Assembly (NCBI GenBank): GCA_035534535.1
Contig: DATLRS010000007.1
Location: forward strand, 26,396 to 90,395
Direction of reading: 5' to 3'
DNA from: DATARH01 sp035534535
GTDB taxonomy: Bacteria > Pseudomonadota > Alphaproteobacteria > ATCC43930 > CGMCC-115725
DNA length: 64,000 nucleotides
Shown here piece by piece: positions 24,968 through 33,545 of the stretch. The translations under genes and the position numbers were made by a program. The notes beneath the pieces are model-generated. The model had not been told where the DNA came from. It saw only the letters and a program-made list of their open reading frames with translations, and searched no databases. Positions within the stretch are counted from its first letter, which is position 1; each line of letters starts with the position of its first letter.

Positions 24968-27216
24968 CGGGCGGCCGTCGCCGGCAGCGGCACCGCCGGC
25001 AGGAGCGCGCAGCCCGGGTCGAGCCGCACCCGCGCTCGCGCGCCGTCCCGGGCGACAACCACCCCGATCGCCGCGGCCTGGTAGCCGAGATGCTGCAGCT
25101 CGGCGAGGCACGGCATGGCGCGCTCCGCGGGCAGCCCGGCGAGCAGCCCGCCGGCGGTCTGCGGGTCTATCAACAGCGCCGCCAGCGCCGGGTCGTGCTC
25201 GGCATCGCCGGGGGCGAGCGCCGCGAGAGAAGGCAGGTTGCCGCTATGCAACGAACTGGTCAAACCGGCGCCGAGCAGCGGCAGCGCGCCGTCGAGCGCC
25301 GGGATCGCCACCGGGTCGAGGCGCGCGTCGGCGCCGGAGGCGGTCAGCATCTCCAACAGATGGCCGAGCAGGCCGAACCCGGTCACATCGGTGCAGGCGG
25401 TGGCGCCGTGCCCGACCAGGCAGGCGGAGGCGGCGGCGGCCGGCTGCAGCATCGCCGCGATCGCCGCCCCGACGGTGCGCGCCGAGGCCCGCCCGCGCAT
25501 CTCGGCGGCGAGGATCACGCCGGTGCCGAGCGGCTTGGTCAGCAGCAGCCGGTCGCCGGGCCTGAGGCCGCCCTTGCGCAGCAGATGCCCGGGGAGATGC
25601 CCGGGGCGGGGCAGCCCGGTCACCGCGAAGCCGAGCGCCAGTTCGGCGCCCTCGGCGCTGTGCCCGCCGACCAGCACCGCGCCGGCGGCGCCCAGCACCT
25701 CGGTGCCGCCTTGCAGCATGTGCCAGAGATCATGCTCGACGATCGCCGGCCGCGCCGGCGGCAGGGTGGCGATCGCCAGCGCCGTCTCGGGCGTGCCGCC
25801 CATCGCATAGATGTCGCCGAGCGCGTGGGTCGCCGCGATGCGCCCGAAGAGATAGGGGTCGCTGACCATGGCGCGGAAAAAATCGACGGTCTGCAACACC
25901 GGCGCGGCGCCGGCAAACGACACCAGCGCGGCGTCGTCGGGGCTGGTGAGCCCGATCGCCACCGCATTGCTCGACGCCGCGCCCAGCCTTGCCATGGCGC
26001 GCATCAGGACTTCGGCGGGAACCTTGGCGGCGCAGCCGCCGCAGCGCATCGCGTCGGCGCCGTCCGCCTCTGCCTCTGCCATCAGCGGCAGATCGGTATA
26101 GCGCCGCATCCAGCGTCGGTCGATCCAGTTCTTGAGATGCCACAGGCTTCGGCCATACGCCGCAAACGGTCCGCGCGAGGCGACCGCGCGGCCGTCGCCG
26201 GTGCCGATCAAGGCGAGCGCGCGGCGTTGCGGCACGGCGCGCCGCAGGGGCTGGCCGGCCAGCGCGCGGCGCAGGTTGAGCGCCAGCGGCGGGCCGGCGC
26301 GGACCGCGTAGACGCCGGCCTTGTCGCGCCGGTGCGCCGGCATCGTCGCGATGTCGCCGGCGGCAAAGACCGCGCTGTCGGCCGGCGAGCGCAACCTCTC
26401 ATCGATCACCACAAAACCGCCCTCGTCGAGCGGCAAACCAGTCTGCGCAAGCCACGGCGCGCCTTGCGCCCCGGTGACCCACAGCGCCTCGTCGAAGGCG
26501 ATCGCGGTACGATCGGCGGCGATCAGCCGGCCCGGCTCGACGCGCACGATCGGGTTGTCGGTGACAACCCGGATGGAGCGCTCGGCGAGGAGCCGCGTGA
26601 ACAGGCGCCGTACCCGCGCATTGTGCGACGGCAGTAACCCTTCGCGCGTCACCAGCGTGACCTCGGGCCGGTCGCCGAGCAGGCCGGTGAGGCGATGCTG
26701 CGCGGCGAGCGCCAGTTCGACGCCGCCGGCGCCGCCGCCGACGATCGCCAGCCGCACCCGGCCCTGATCCTGCGCCCGGTCGAGCAGCGCCTCCCAGCGC
26801 CGGGCAAAGCGCGCGATCGGCTTGACCGCAATCGTGTGCTCGGCCGCCCCCGGCACGTCATCGAGACGCGGCGTCGAACCGATATCGAGCGAGACCACAT
26901 CGTAGCGGAGCGCCGGATGGGCGCGGCACAAGACGTGCCGTGCCACGCGGTCGAGCCCCACCGCCTCGTCCTCGATCAGCCGGGCATCGGCGAACCGCGC
27001 CAGCCGCCCGAGATCGATATGGCAGTCGGCGAACCGGTAATGCCCGGCGACATAGCCGGGCAGCATGCCGGAATACGGCGTCTCGACATCGCGGGCGATC
27101 AAGGTCAGGCGGACGCCGGCGGCGGGGCGCATGCCAAAGCGCTTCAGCACATCGACATGGGCGTGGCCACCGCCGACAAGGACGAGATCCTGGGCGATCG
27201 GGAGGGACCGTTGCAT
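24964..27216 (-). CDS. selD: selenide, water dikinase fused to an N-terminal FAD/NAD(P)H oxidoreductase
   Basis: 750 residues. Residues 1–370 are an NDH-2-like flavoprotein with two dinucleotide folds (LVLVGGGHAHVDVL at 11 and AIVGGGAGGVELAL at 157) and the GDIAT motif. Residues 385–750 are SelD, with the catalytic pair Cys395/Lys398 in CGGCAAK, so this is a Cys and not a Sec enzyme, followed by SPDDAALVS, QTVDFFRAMVSDPYLFG and GGHSAEGAEL. SelD makes selenophosphate from selenide and ATP; the flavoprotein half may deliver reduced selenium, which is a proposal only. First gene of the coupled selD–selA–selB operon. Confidence 0.95.
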   Translation of the reverse strand: MQRSLPIAQDLVLVGGGHAHVDVLKRFGMRPAAGVRLTLIARDVETPYSGMLPGYVAGHYRFADCHIDLGRLARFADARLIEDEAVGLDRVARHVLCRAHPALRYDVVSLDIGSTPRLDDVPGAAEHTIAVKPIARFARRWEALLDRAQDQGRVRLAIVGGGAGGVELALAAQHRLTGLLGDRPEVTLVTREGLLPSHNARVRRLFTRLLAERSIRVVTDNPIVRVEPGRLIAADRTAIAFDEALWVTGAQGAPWLAQTGLPLDEGGFVVIDERLRSPADSAVFAAGDIATMPAHRRDKAGVYAVRAGPPLALNLRRALAGQPLRRAVPQRRALALIGTGDGRAVASRGPFAAYGRSLWHLKNWIDRRWMRRYTDLPLMAEAEADGADAMRCGGCAAKVPAEVLMRAMARLGAASSNAVAIGLTSPDDAALVSFAGAAPVLQTVDFFRAMVSDPYLFGRIAATHALGDIYAMGGTPETALAIATLPPARPAIVEHDLWHMLQGGTEVLGAAGAVLVGGHSAEGAELALGFAVTGLPRPGHLPGHLLRKGGLRPGDRLLLTKPLGTGVILAAEMRGRASARTVGAAIAAMLQPAAAASACLVGHGATACTDVTGFGLLGHLLEMLTASGADARLDPVAIPALDGALPLLGAGLTSSLHSGNLPSLAALAPGDAEHDPALAALLIDPQTAGGLLAGLPAERAMPCLAELQHLGYQAAAIGVVVARDGARARVRLDPGCALLPAVPLPATAAR

Positions 27217-27343
27217 CGCCCGCTACTATGCCCGAGCGGTCCGGGCGGCGCCATTTCCGATCGGCCGCGATGCGCCCCGGCGACGTGCTGGTGCGCCGGC
27301 GCTCCCGGCGGGGAACGAATTTGCCGGGCGACATGTTGGATAT

Positions 27344-29275
27344 GTGCCGGTCATTGCCTGCCGGGACCTGTTTACAATCGCAGCGGTCGCGCCGGTGCCG
27401 AGAATTGCCAAGCTGTTCCTGCTCGATCCTCGCGGCGTCGTGACCGGCGGCAGCGCTGCAGCGCTGGACGAGGCGGGCTTTGCGGCAACGGAGTTGAGCG
27501 AAACGCCGTTCGATCGCCTGTTTGCCGCCGACACGCCGCCGGGCGGCTGTGCGGCCTGGCTGCGCGCTGCGGCGACGGAGGGTCAGGTCACGATCGCCGG
27601 CGGGCTGATCTGCAAGGACGGCACTCGCCTGCCGGCCAGCGTGGTGATTGCGCGGCTCGATACCGCTTGCGGCGCCGCCCTCTTCACCGCTGTGGTCAGT
27701 GAGATGCCGCCGCCGGACGATGGCGTGCTGGCCGACAGCGAGAGCCAGTTCCGCCTGCTGGTGCAGGGCGTCACCGATTATGCGATCTACATGCTCGACC
27801 CGCACGGCAACATCGCCAGCTGGAACCCCGGCGGGGAGCGGATCAAGGGCTATCGCGAGGAGGAGGTGATCGGCCGGCACTTCTCGCTGTTCTATGCCGC
27901 CGCGGACCGCGCCAAAGGCGAGCCGCAGCGCGCCCTCGCGGTGGCGGCGCGCGAGGGGCGCTACGAAGCGGAGGGCTGGCGGGTGCGCAAGGACGGCACC
28001 CGCTTTTGGGCGAACGCCATCATCGACGCGATCCGCGATGCGCAAGGCACACTGCTCGGCTTCGCCAAAATCACCCGCGATCTGACCCAAAAAAAGACCG
28101 CTGAGGAGGCGCTGGAAGAGACGCGGGCCGCCCTCGCGAAGTCGCAAAAGATGGAGGCGATTGGACAGCTTACCAGCGGCATCGCCCACGATTTCAACAA
28201 TCTTCTGACGATCATCGCCAACGCGTTCGATCTGCTTGCCCTCCCGGCACGCGACCCGGCCTACGAGCGCCGCATCATCGACAGCGCGCAGCGCGCGACC
28301 GAACGGGGTGCGCGGCTGACCCAGCAGTTGCTCGCCTTTTCCCGCCGCCAGCCGTTGCGGCCGCGGATTTGCGACGTCAACGGCGTGATTCGCGGGTCTG
28401 AGCCGGTGTTGCGCGTCGCCTGCCCGGCGCCGATCGCCGTCGAGCTCAACCTGTCGCCGGTCCCGCTGACGGTCGAGATCGACTTGCCGCAATTCGAGGC
28501 AACGCTGCTCAATCTCATCGTCAACGCGCGCGACGCGATGCCGAGCGGCGGCCGGCTGCGGATCTCGACGCGGTTCGAGACGATCGGCAGCGCGCGCGCC
28601 CGGGCGATGTCCGGCATCGCGCCCGGCGATTACGTTGCCGTTGGCGTTGCCGATACCGGCGAGGGCATGACGGCAGCGGTGCGGGCGCGCGCCTTCGAGC
28701 CGTTTTTCACGACCAAGGAGATCGGCAAGGGCAGCGGCCTCGGCCTCAGCCAGGTTTACGGGTTCGTCGGGCAATCGGGCGGTCATGTCGCGATCGACAG
28801 CGAGGCTGGCTCGGGCACGACCGTCACCCTCTATCTGCCCGCCGTCCGCCTGCCCGCCGAAGCCCGTCCGGCAGACGCGGCGGCGGCGCAACCGGGCGCA
28901 GCGAAGCAGCGTGTCCTCGTTGTCGAGGACAATTTCGACGTGCTCGACGTGACCGTCGAAACCTTGCGCGGCATGGGATACGACGTGGCGACCGCCGCCG
29001 ATGCGCCGACCGCCATCGCGATCCTGCGCCGCGAGGAGAATATCGATATCCTGTTCAGCGATATCGTGATGCCGCGCGGGATGAACGGCATCGAACTGGC
29101 CCGCACCGCGCTGCGGCTGCGCCCGCACCTGCGGGTGCTGCTGGCGTCGGGCTATCCGCTGCGGGCCTTGTCGGGCGCCGAGCGGCGCGGCGCCGGCGGC
29201 GAATTCGCGTTTCTCAGCAAGCCTTATCGCGCCGCCGAACTGGCCCGGGCATTGCGCGCCTTGCAGCCGGCGTGA
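27344..29275 (+). CDS. PAS-domain hybrid sensor histidine kinase/response regulator
   Basis: About 643 residues from a GTG at 27344; another in-frame GTG is at 27395, and ATGs further upstream fall inside selD. Order: an N-terminal region of unclear fold, a PAS domain (TDYAIYMLDPHGNIASWNPG to LLGFAKITRDLTQ), HisKA with SGIAHDFNNLLT (phospho-His), HATPase (NLIVNARDAM, FFTTKEIGKGSGLGL), and a C-terminal receiver (VLVVEDNFDVLDV, phospho-Asp in LFSDIVMPRGMNG). No membrane segment seen, so a cytosolic sensor. Divergent from selD; the stimulus is unknown. Confidence 0.88.
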   Translation: MPVIACRDLFTIAAVAPVPRIAKLFLLDPRGVVTGGSAAALDEAGFAATELSETPFDRLFAADTPPGGCAAWLRAAATEGQVTIAGGLICKDGTRLPASVVIARLDTACGAALFTAVVSEMPPPDDGVLADSESQFRLLVQGVTDYAIYMLDPHGNIASWNPGGERIKGYREEEVIGRHFSLFYAAADRAKGEPQRALAVAAREGRYEAEGWRVRKDGTRFWANAIIDAIRDAQGTLLGFAKITRDLTQKKTAEEALEETRAALAKSQKMEAIGQLTSGIAHDFNNLLTIIANAFDLLALPARDPAYERRIIDSAQRATERGARLTQQLLAFSRRQPLRPRICDVNGVIRGSEPVLRVACPAPIAVELNLSPVPLTVEIDLPQFEATLLNLIVNARDAMPSGGRLRISTRFETIGSARARAMSGIAPGDYVAVGVADTGEGMTAAVRARAFEPFFTTKEIGKGSGLGLSQVYGFVGQSGGHVAIDSEAGSGTTVTLYLPAVRLPAEARPADAAAAQPGAAKQRVLVVEDNFDVLDVTVETLRGMGYDVATAADAPTAIAILRREENIDILFSDIVMPRGMNGIELARTALRLRPHLRVLLASGYPLRALSGAERRGAGGEFAFLSKPYRAAELARALRALQPA

Positions 29276-29308
29276 AGCGGGCGGTGCGCCGGTCGCCGGG
29301 GCCCGGCC

Positions 29309-30187
29309 TCATTCGCGGAACGCGAAGCGATAGGCCGCGCCGTGCCGCTTGATGTGCCCGGCAGTCGGGTCGGGGAAATGCGCCGGCATGACCAGCGTGC
29401 CGCTGTCGGCGTGCTCCTCGATCAGCCGGGTGCGGCTGACCCGCGAGCCGTCGGGGTCGGTGCAGGCCCGCGTCGACCACGCGGGCTTCAGGCATTGCAG
29501 CGGGTGATGTAAAACATCGCCGACAAAGACGCCGCGCTCGCCACCCGAGCGCGCATGGATCACGACATTGCCCGGCGTGTGGCCGGGATAGGGCTCGAAC
29601 CACAGCCCGTCCTCGAGCGCGTAATCGTCGCCGACCAGCTCCGCCTGGCCGGTCGCGACGACCGGCAGGATGCTGTCGCCAAAGGCGGTGGCGTGCGGCG
29701 TCTCGGCGCCGCTGTCGTGCACCCCTTTCCAGTGATCGAATTCGCGCCGCGCCATGATGTAGCGCGCCTTGGGAAAGGTCGGCACCCACTTGCCGTCGGC
29801 CAGCCGCGTGTTCCAGCCGACATGGTCCCAGTGCAGATGGGTGCACATGACAAAGTCGATGTCGTCAACGCCGACCCCGAGCCGCCCCAGATCGGCGATA
29901 TAGGAGCTGCGCATATGGTGCCATTGCGGGCGCGCCGGGCGCTCCTTGTCGTTGCCGATGCAGGCGTCGATCAGGATGTTGTGACGCCCGGTCTTGATGA
30001 CAAAGCTGTGAAAGCTGAACACCAGCTTGCCGGTGGCCGGGTCGATCAGCCGCGGCCCCAGGAGGTCGGCGTTGGCGCGCACCACCTCGGGGTCGAAATC
30101 CGGGAAGAACTCGGTGGGGTCGAAGGACGGCCCCTCAAAATCGGCGACGCGGCTGATCTCGAAATTGCCGATGCGGATGGGCTGCAT
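29309..30187 (-). CDS. MBL-fold metallo-hydrolase
   Basis: 292 residues. The zinc motif HLHWDHVGW (H-x-H-x-D-H), GHTPGNVVIHA and VFVGDVLHHPLQ place it in the AHL-lactonase/methyl-parathion-hydrolase-like branch of the metallo-beta-lactamase superfamily. No signal peptide. It is flanked by the hybrid kinase (convergent) and the EF-hand gene (divergent). Lactonase, esterase or other activity cannot be told apart by eye. Confidence 0.88.
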   Translation of the reverse strand: MQPIRIGNFEISRVADFEGPSFDPTEFFPDFDPEVVRANADLLGPRLIDPATGKLVFSFHSFVIKTGRHNILIDACIGNDKERPARPQWHHMRSSYIADLGRLGVGVDDIDFVMCTHLHWDHVGWNTRLADGKWVPTFPKARYIMARREFDHWKGVHDSGAETPHATAFGDSILPVVATGQAELVGDDYALEDGLWFEPYPGHTPGNVVIHARSGGERGVFVGDVLHHPLQCLKPAWSTRACTDPDGSRVSRTRLIEEHADSGTLVMPAHFPDPTAGHIKRHGAAYRFAFRE

Positions 30188-30340
30188 CTGTCCTCGCTGG
30201 CTCGATCGGGTGCGACAAGCCCCGACTGTAGCGCCGTGCCGCCGCCGATTCCTAGCGTGATCGACGCGCGCAACCGTTGCCCCGCCGGGGCGGGTCCGCT
30301 ACCCTCGCCCAAGGCCGCCACCAATCGGAAAGCGCCGAGC

Positions 30341-30622
30341 ATGCGGGCCGTTCTTGTCGTGAGTCTGGTTGCCTTGCTGTGCCCCGTGACGGCACTCGCG
30401 CAGTCGAAGGCCCCGCCGCCGGCCAGCGCCCCGGCAACCGTATCGCCGGCGCCAAAGAGGGGCGGCGACATCACCCGCGACGAATATGTCGAGCACGCCA
30501 AGCGCAATGCCGAAAAGCGCTTCGACCGGATGGATAGCGATCACGACGGCGTTCTGACCGAGGCGGAGCGGCACGCCTATCGCGAGGCGCACAAGCGGCA
30601 CCGTGCCGCGCCGAAGCACTGA
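30341..30622 (+). CDS. secreted EF-hand protein
   Basis: 93 residues. A signal peptide (MRAVLVVSLVALLCPVTALA, cleavage expected near AQS), a Pro/Ala-rich linker, and one canonical 12-residue EF-hand loop (DSDHDGVLTEAE) preceded by a basic helix. Likely a periplasmic calcium-binding protein. The larger open frame upstream is antisense to the MBL gene and not coding. Twenty bases separate it from the VOC gene downstream. Confidence 0.82.
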   Translation: MRAVLVVSLVALLCPVTALAQSKAPPPASAPATVSPAPKRGGDITRDEYVEHAKRNAEKRFDRMDSDHDGVLTEAERHAYREAHKRHRAAPKH

Positions 30623-30641
30623 CACCGATAAGGAGGACATC

Positions 30642-31067
30642 ATGCCGGATGACGCACGTCCTGCCACACGCAACGATGCCGCGCTGCGGATCAAGGGCCT
30701 CGACCATGTCGTGTTGCGGGTCGCCGATATCGATCGGGCGATCGCGTTCTATGGCGAGGTGCTCGGGTGCCCGGTCGAGCGCCGGCTGCCCGAGATCGGG
30801 CTGGTGCAGATGCGCGCCGGCGCCGCGATGATCGACCTGGTGCCGAAATCCGAAGACGAGGATGCCGGCAGCAACATGGACCATTTCGCGGTCCGTCTCG
30901 AAGCGCTGGACGTGGCGGCGCTGACCGCGCATCTCAAGCGCCACGGCATCGATGCCGGCGAGGTCAGGCGGCGCTACGGCGCGGAAGGCTATGGTTCGTC
31001 GATCTACATCACGGACCCGGACGGCAACACCGTCGAATTGAAGGGACCGCCCGAGACGGCAGCCTAA
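30642..31067 (+). CDS. VOC family protein
   Basis: 141 residues from the ATG following AAGGAGG. One VOC module pair: GLDHVVLRVADIDRAIAFYG, MDHFAVRLEALD and YITDPDGNTVELKG supply His, His and Glu of the metal site typical of glyoxalase I-like and fosfomycin-resistance-like proteins. It is 13 bases ahead of the dehalogenase gene and probably co-transcribed. Substrate unknown. Confidence 0.88.
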   Translation: MPDDARPATRNDAALRIKGLDHVVLRVADIDRAIAFYGEVLGCPVERRLPEIGLVQMRAGAAMIDLVPKSEDEDAGSNMDHFAVRLEALDVAALTAHLKRHGIDAGEVRRRYGAEGYGSSIYITDPDGNTVELKGPPETAA

Positions 31068-31080
31068 GCGCCACCTGACG

Positions 31081-31962
31081 ATGGTCGATTTCTTTCCCGG
31101 CTTCGCGCCGCGGCGGGTCGCCACCTCCGGCGCCGAGATCAATCTCGTGACCGGCGGCAGCGGGCCGCCGCTGCTCTTGTTGCACGGCTACCCGCAGACC
31201 CATCTGCTGTGGCGCAAGATCGCGCCGCGGCTGGCGCAGGATTTCACGCTCGTCATCCCCGATCTGCGCGGCTACGGCGACAGCTCGAAGCCGCCCGCCG
31301 GGTCCGATCAGGCCGCCTACTCAAAGCGCGCCCTGGCGCAGGACCAGGTCGAGACGATGGCGGCACTCGGCTTTGAGCGGTTTTGCGTTGCCGGGCACGA
31401 CCGCGGCGCCCGCGTCACCCACCGGCTGCTGCGCGACCACCCCGGGCATATCGAGCGCGCCGCGGTGCTCGACATCGTGCCGACGCTTTACCGCTTTGAG
31501 ACGATCGACCAGAAGGCCGCGACCGGCAGTTACCACTGGTTCTTTCTGATCCAGCCGGCGCCGTTCCCGGAGCGGCTGATCGGCGCCGAGTGCGAGTATT
31601 ATCTGCGCCACTCGTTCGGCCTCGATCGCAACCCGGCCGCCCTGGAGCCCGAGGCGTTCGCCGAATATCTGCGCTGCTTCAGCAATCCCGAGACGATCCG
31701 CGCGACCTGCGACGAATACCGCGCCGGCGCCGGGATCGACCTCGCCCACGACCGCGCCGACCGCGGCAGGAAGCTGGCGATGCCGCTGCTCGTCCTGTGG
31801 GGCGAGCGCAGCGGCCAGGGCAGCGGCTACGACATGCTGGCGGTGTGGCGCGAGCACGCCGACAACGTCACCGGCCAGCCGATCGCCAGCGGCCATTTCC
31901 TGCCCGAGGAAGCCCCCGAGCCGACATACGCGGCGCTGCGGGCGTTTTTCGCGGCCGGGTGA
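31081..31962 (+). CDS. fluoroacetate/haloacetate dehalogenase (alpha/beta hydrolase)
   Basis: 293 residues. Compared from memory with the structurally characterised Rhodopseudomonas fluoroacetate dehalogenase, all functional residues are in place: nucleophile Asp107 with Arg108 and Arg111 (GHDRGAR), acid Asp131 (LDIVP), halide pocket His152/Trp153 (YHWFF) and Tyr213, and base His272 (SGHFLPEE). The reaction is hydrolytic C–F or C–Cl cleavage of haloacetate to glycolate. Neighbours (VOC, acyl-CoA synthetase, FAD 2-hydroxyacid-dehydrogenase-like protein) could handle the products. No fluoride exporter gene is seen nearby. Epoxide hydrolase is the main alternative. Confidence 0.85.
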   Translation: MVDFFPGFAPRRVATSGAEINLVTGGSGPPLLLLHGYPQTHLLWRKIAPRLAQDFTLVIPDLRGYGDSSKPPAGSDQAAYSKRALAQDQVETMAALGFERFCVAGHDRGARVTHRLLRDHPGHIERAAVLDIVPTLYRFETIDQKAATGSYHWFFLIQPAPFPERLIGAECEYYLRHSFGLDRNPAALEPEAFAEYLRCFSNPETIRATCDEYRAGAGIDLAHDRADRGRKLAMPLLVLWGERSGQGSGYDMLAVWREHADNVTGQPIASGHFLPEEAPEPTYAALRAFFAAG

Positions 31963-32000
31963 CGCCGGGTGACAAAGGCGACGGCGACAGGAACGTCAGC

Positions 32001-33539
32001 ATGTACCTCTCTCAGGGCCTCAATCGCGCGGCGACGATCAACCCGACCGCCAGCGCGACGATTTTCGGCGATCGCCGGCGCAGCTGGGCCGAGACCAGAG
32101 ACCGGGTTTGCCGCATCGCCGACGGTCTCGGGCGGCTCGGCCTCACCCGGGGCGACCGGGTGGCCGTCCTTGCGCTTAACAGCGACCGCTATTTTGAGGC
32201 GTTCTTCGCCGTGCCCTCGCTCGGCGCCATCATCGTGCCGCTCAACACGCGCCTCGCGCCCGCGGAAATCTCCTACATTCTCGAGGACAGCGGCGCGAAG
32301 ATGCTGTTCGTGGACGACGCATTCGCCGCCCTGCCGGGACGGCTCGGCACGCTCTCTGCCGTGAGCGAGATCATCCATCTGGGCGAGGGCCCCACCCCCG
32401 CCGGCATGCGCGCCTTCGAAGCGCTGCGGGGCGACCCCGTCACGTTCGACGATATCGGTGGCGACGACGTCGCCGGCATCTTTTACACCGGCGGCACGAC
32501 CGGCCGATCGAAGGGCGTGATGCTGACCCACCAGAACCTGATCGCCAACGCCGCGATGATCATCCCGGCTGTCGGCTATCGCTCGGACAGCATCTACATT
32601 CATGCCCCGCCGATGTTCCACCTCGCCGACGGCGCCTCGACCTTCGCCGTGACGATGGTCGGCGGCATCCATGTTTTCATCCCCCGCTTCGATGCCGCGG
32701 ACCTGGTCGCCGCGGTCGTGCGCCACCGCGTCACCAACACCTTGCTGGTGCCGACGATGATCAATGCCCTGGCGAGCTTCCCCGATCTCGCGGCCTATGA
32801 CCTTTCCTCGTTGCGCGTCATCCCCTACGGCGCGTCCCCGATGCCCGATGCCGTCATCAAGAAGGCCGCCACCGCGCTGCCCGGCGTCCGCTTCCTGCAC
32901 GTCTACGGCATGACCGAGGCGGCGCCGCTGGTGACGGCGATGGAACTCGAGACCGAGCCCGCCGGCGAGCGCCGAAAAAGCTGCGGCCGTCCGGCCCTGC
33001 TGGTCGATGTCCGCATCGCCGACCTCGACGACAACGAGGTTCCCCGCGGCACGGTCGGCGAGATCCAGGTGCGCGGCCCCAACATCATGCTGGGATACTG
33101 GAACCAGCCCGAGGTCACGCAAGCGGCATTGCGCGGCGGCTGGTACCATTCCGGCGACGGCGGCTACATGGACGACGACGGCTATGTTTACGTGGTGGAC
33201 CGGCTCAAGGACATGATCATCACCGGCGGCGAAAACGTCTATTCCGCCGAGGTCGAGAGCGCCATCTCGACCCTGCAGGGCGTCGCCGAGGTGGCCGTCA
33301 TCGGCATCCCCGACGAGCGCTGGGGCGAAGCGGTCCATGCCGTCGTGGTCCCCGATTCCGGCCGGATGCTGACCCCGGAACAGATCGTCAGCCACTGCCG
33401 CACGCTGATCGCCGGCTACAAATGCCCGCGCAGCGTCGAGATCCGCCAAACCTCGCTGCCGCTCTCCGGTGCCGGCAAGGTCCTGAAGGGGCCGTTGCGC
33501 GACCCGTTCTGGGCCGGACGCGACAAGCGCGTCAGCTGA
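32001..33539 (+). CDS. AMP-dependent acyl-CoA synthetase
   Basis: 512 residues. ANL-superfamily ligase: P-loop-like FYTGGTTGRSKGVMLTH, YGMTEAAPLV (A5), WYHSGDGGYMDDDGYVYVVD (A7), LKDMIITGGENVYSAEVE (A8) and the catalytic Lys near LPLSGAGKVLKG (A10). It activates a carboxylic acid to its CoA thioester. It is 38 bases after the dehalogenase gene and 6 bases before the next gene, so likely one operon. Acid specificity unknown. Confidence 0.93.
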   Translation: MYLSQGLNRAATINPTASATIFGDRRRSWAETRDRVCRIADGLGRLGLTRGDRVAVLALNSDRYFEAFFAVPSLGAIIVPLNTRLAPAEISYILEDSGAKMLFVDDAFAALPGRLGTLSAVSEIIHLGEGPTPAGMRAFEALRGDPVTFDDIGGDDVAGIFYTGGTTGRSKGVMLTHQNLIANAAMIIPAVGYRSDSIYIHAPPMFHLADGASTFAVTMVGGIHVFIPRFDAADLVAAVVRHRVTNTLLVPTMINALASFPDLAAYDLSSLRVIPYGASPMPDAVIKKAATALPGVRFLHVYGMTEAAPLVTAMELETEPAGERRKSCGRPALLVDVRIADLDDNEVPRGTVGEIQVRGPNIMLGYWNQPEVTQAALRGGWYHSGDGGYMDDDGYVYVVDRLKDMIITGGENVYSAEVESAISTLQGVAEVAVIGIPDERWGEAVHAVVVPDSGRMLTPEQIVSHCRTLIAGYKCPRSVEIRQTSLPLSGAGKVLKGPLRDPFWAGRDKRVS

Positions 33540-33545
33540 GCCGCG

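Noticed and set aside
21413..27343. A selC (tRNA-Sec) gene in or beside the sel operon
   Set aside because: No long-acceptor tRNA with a TCA anticodon loop could be found in the gaps on either side.
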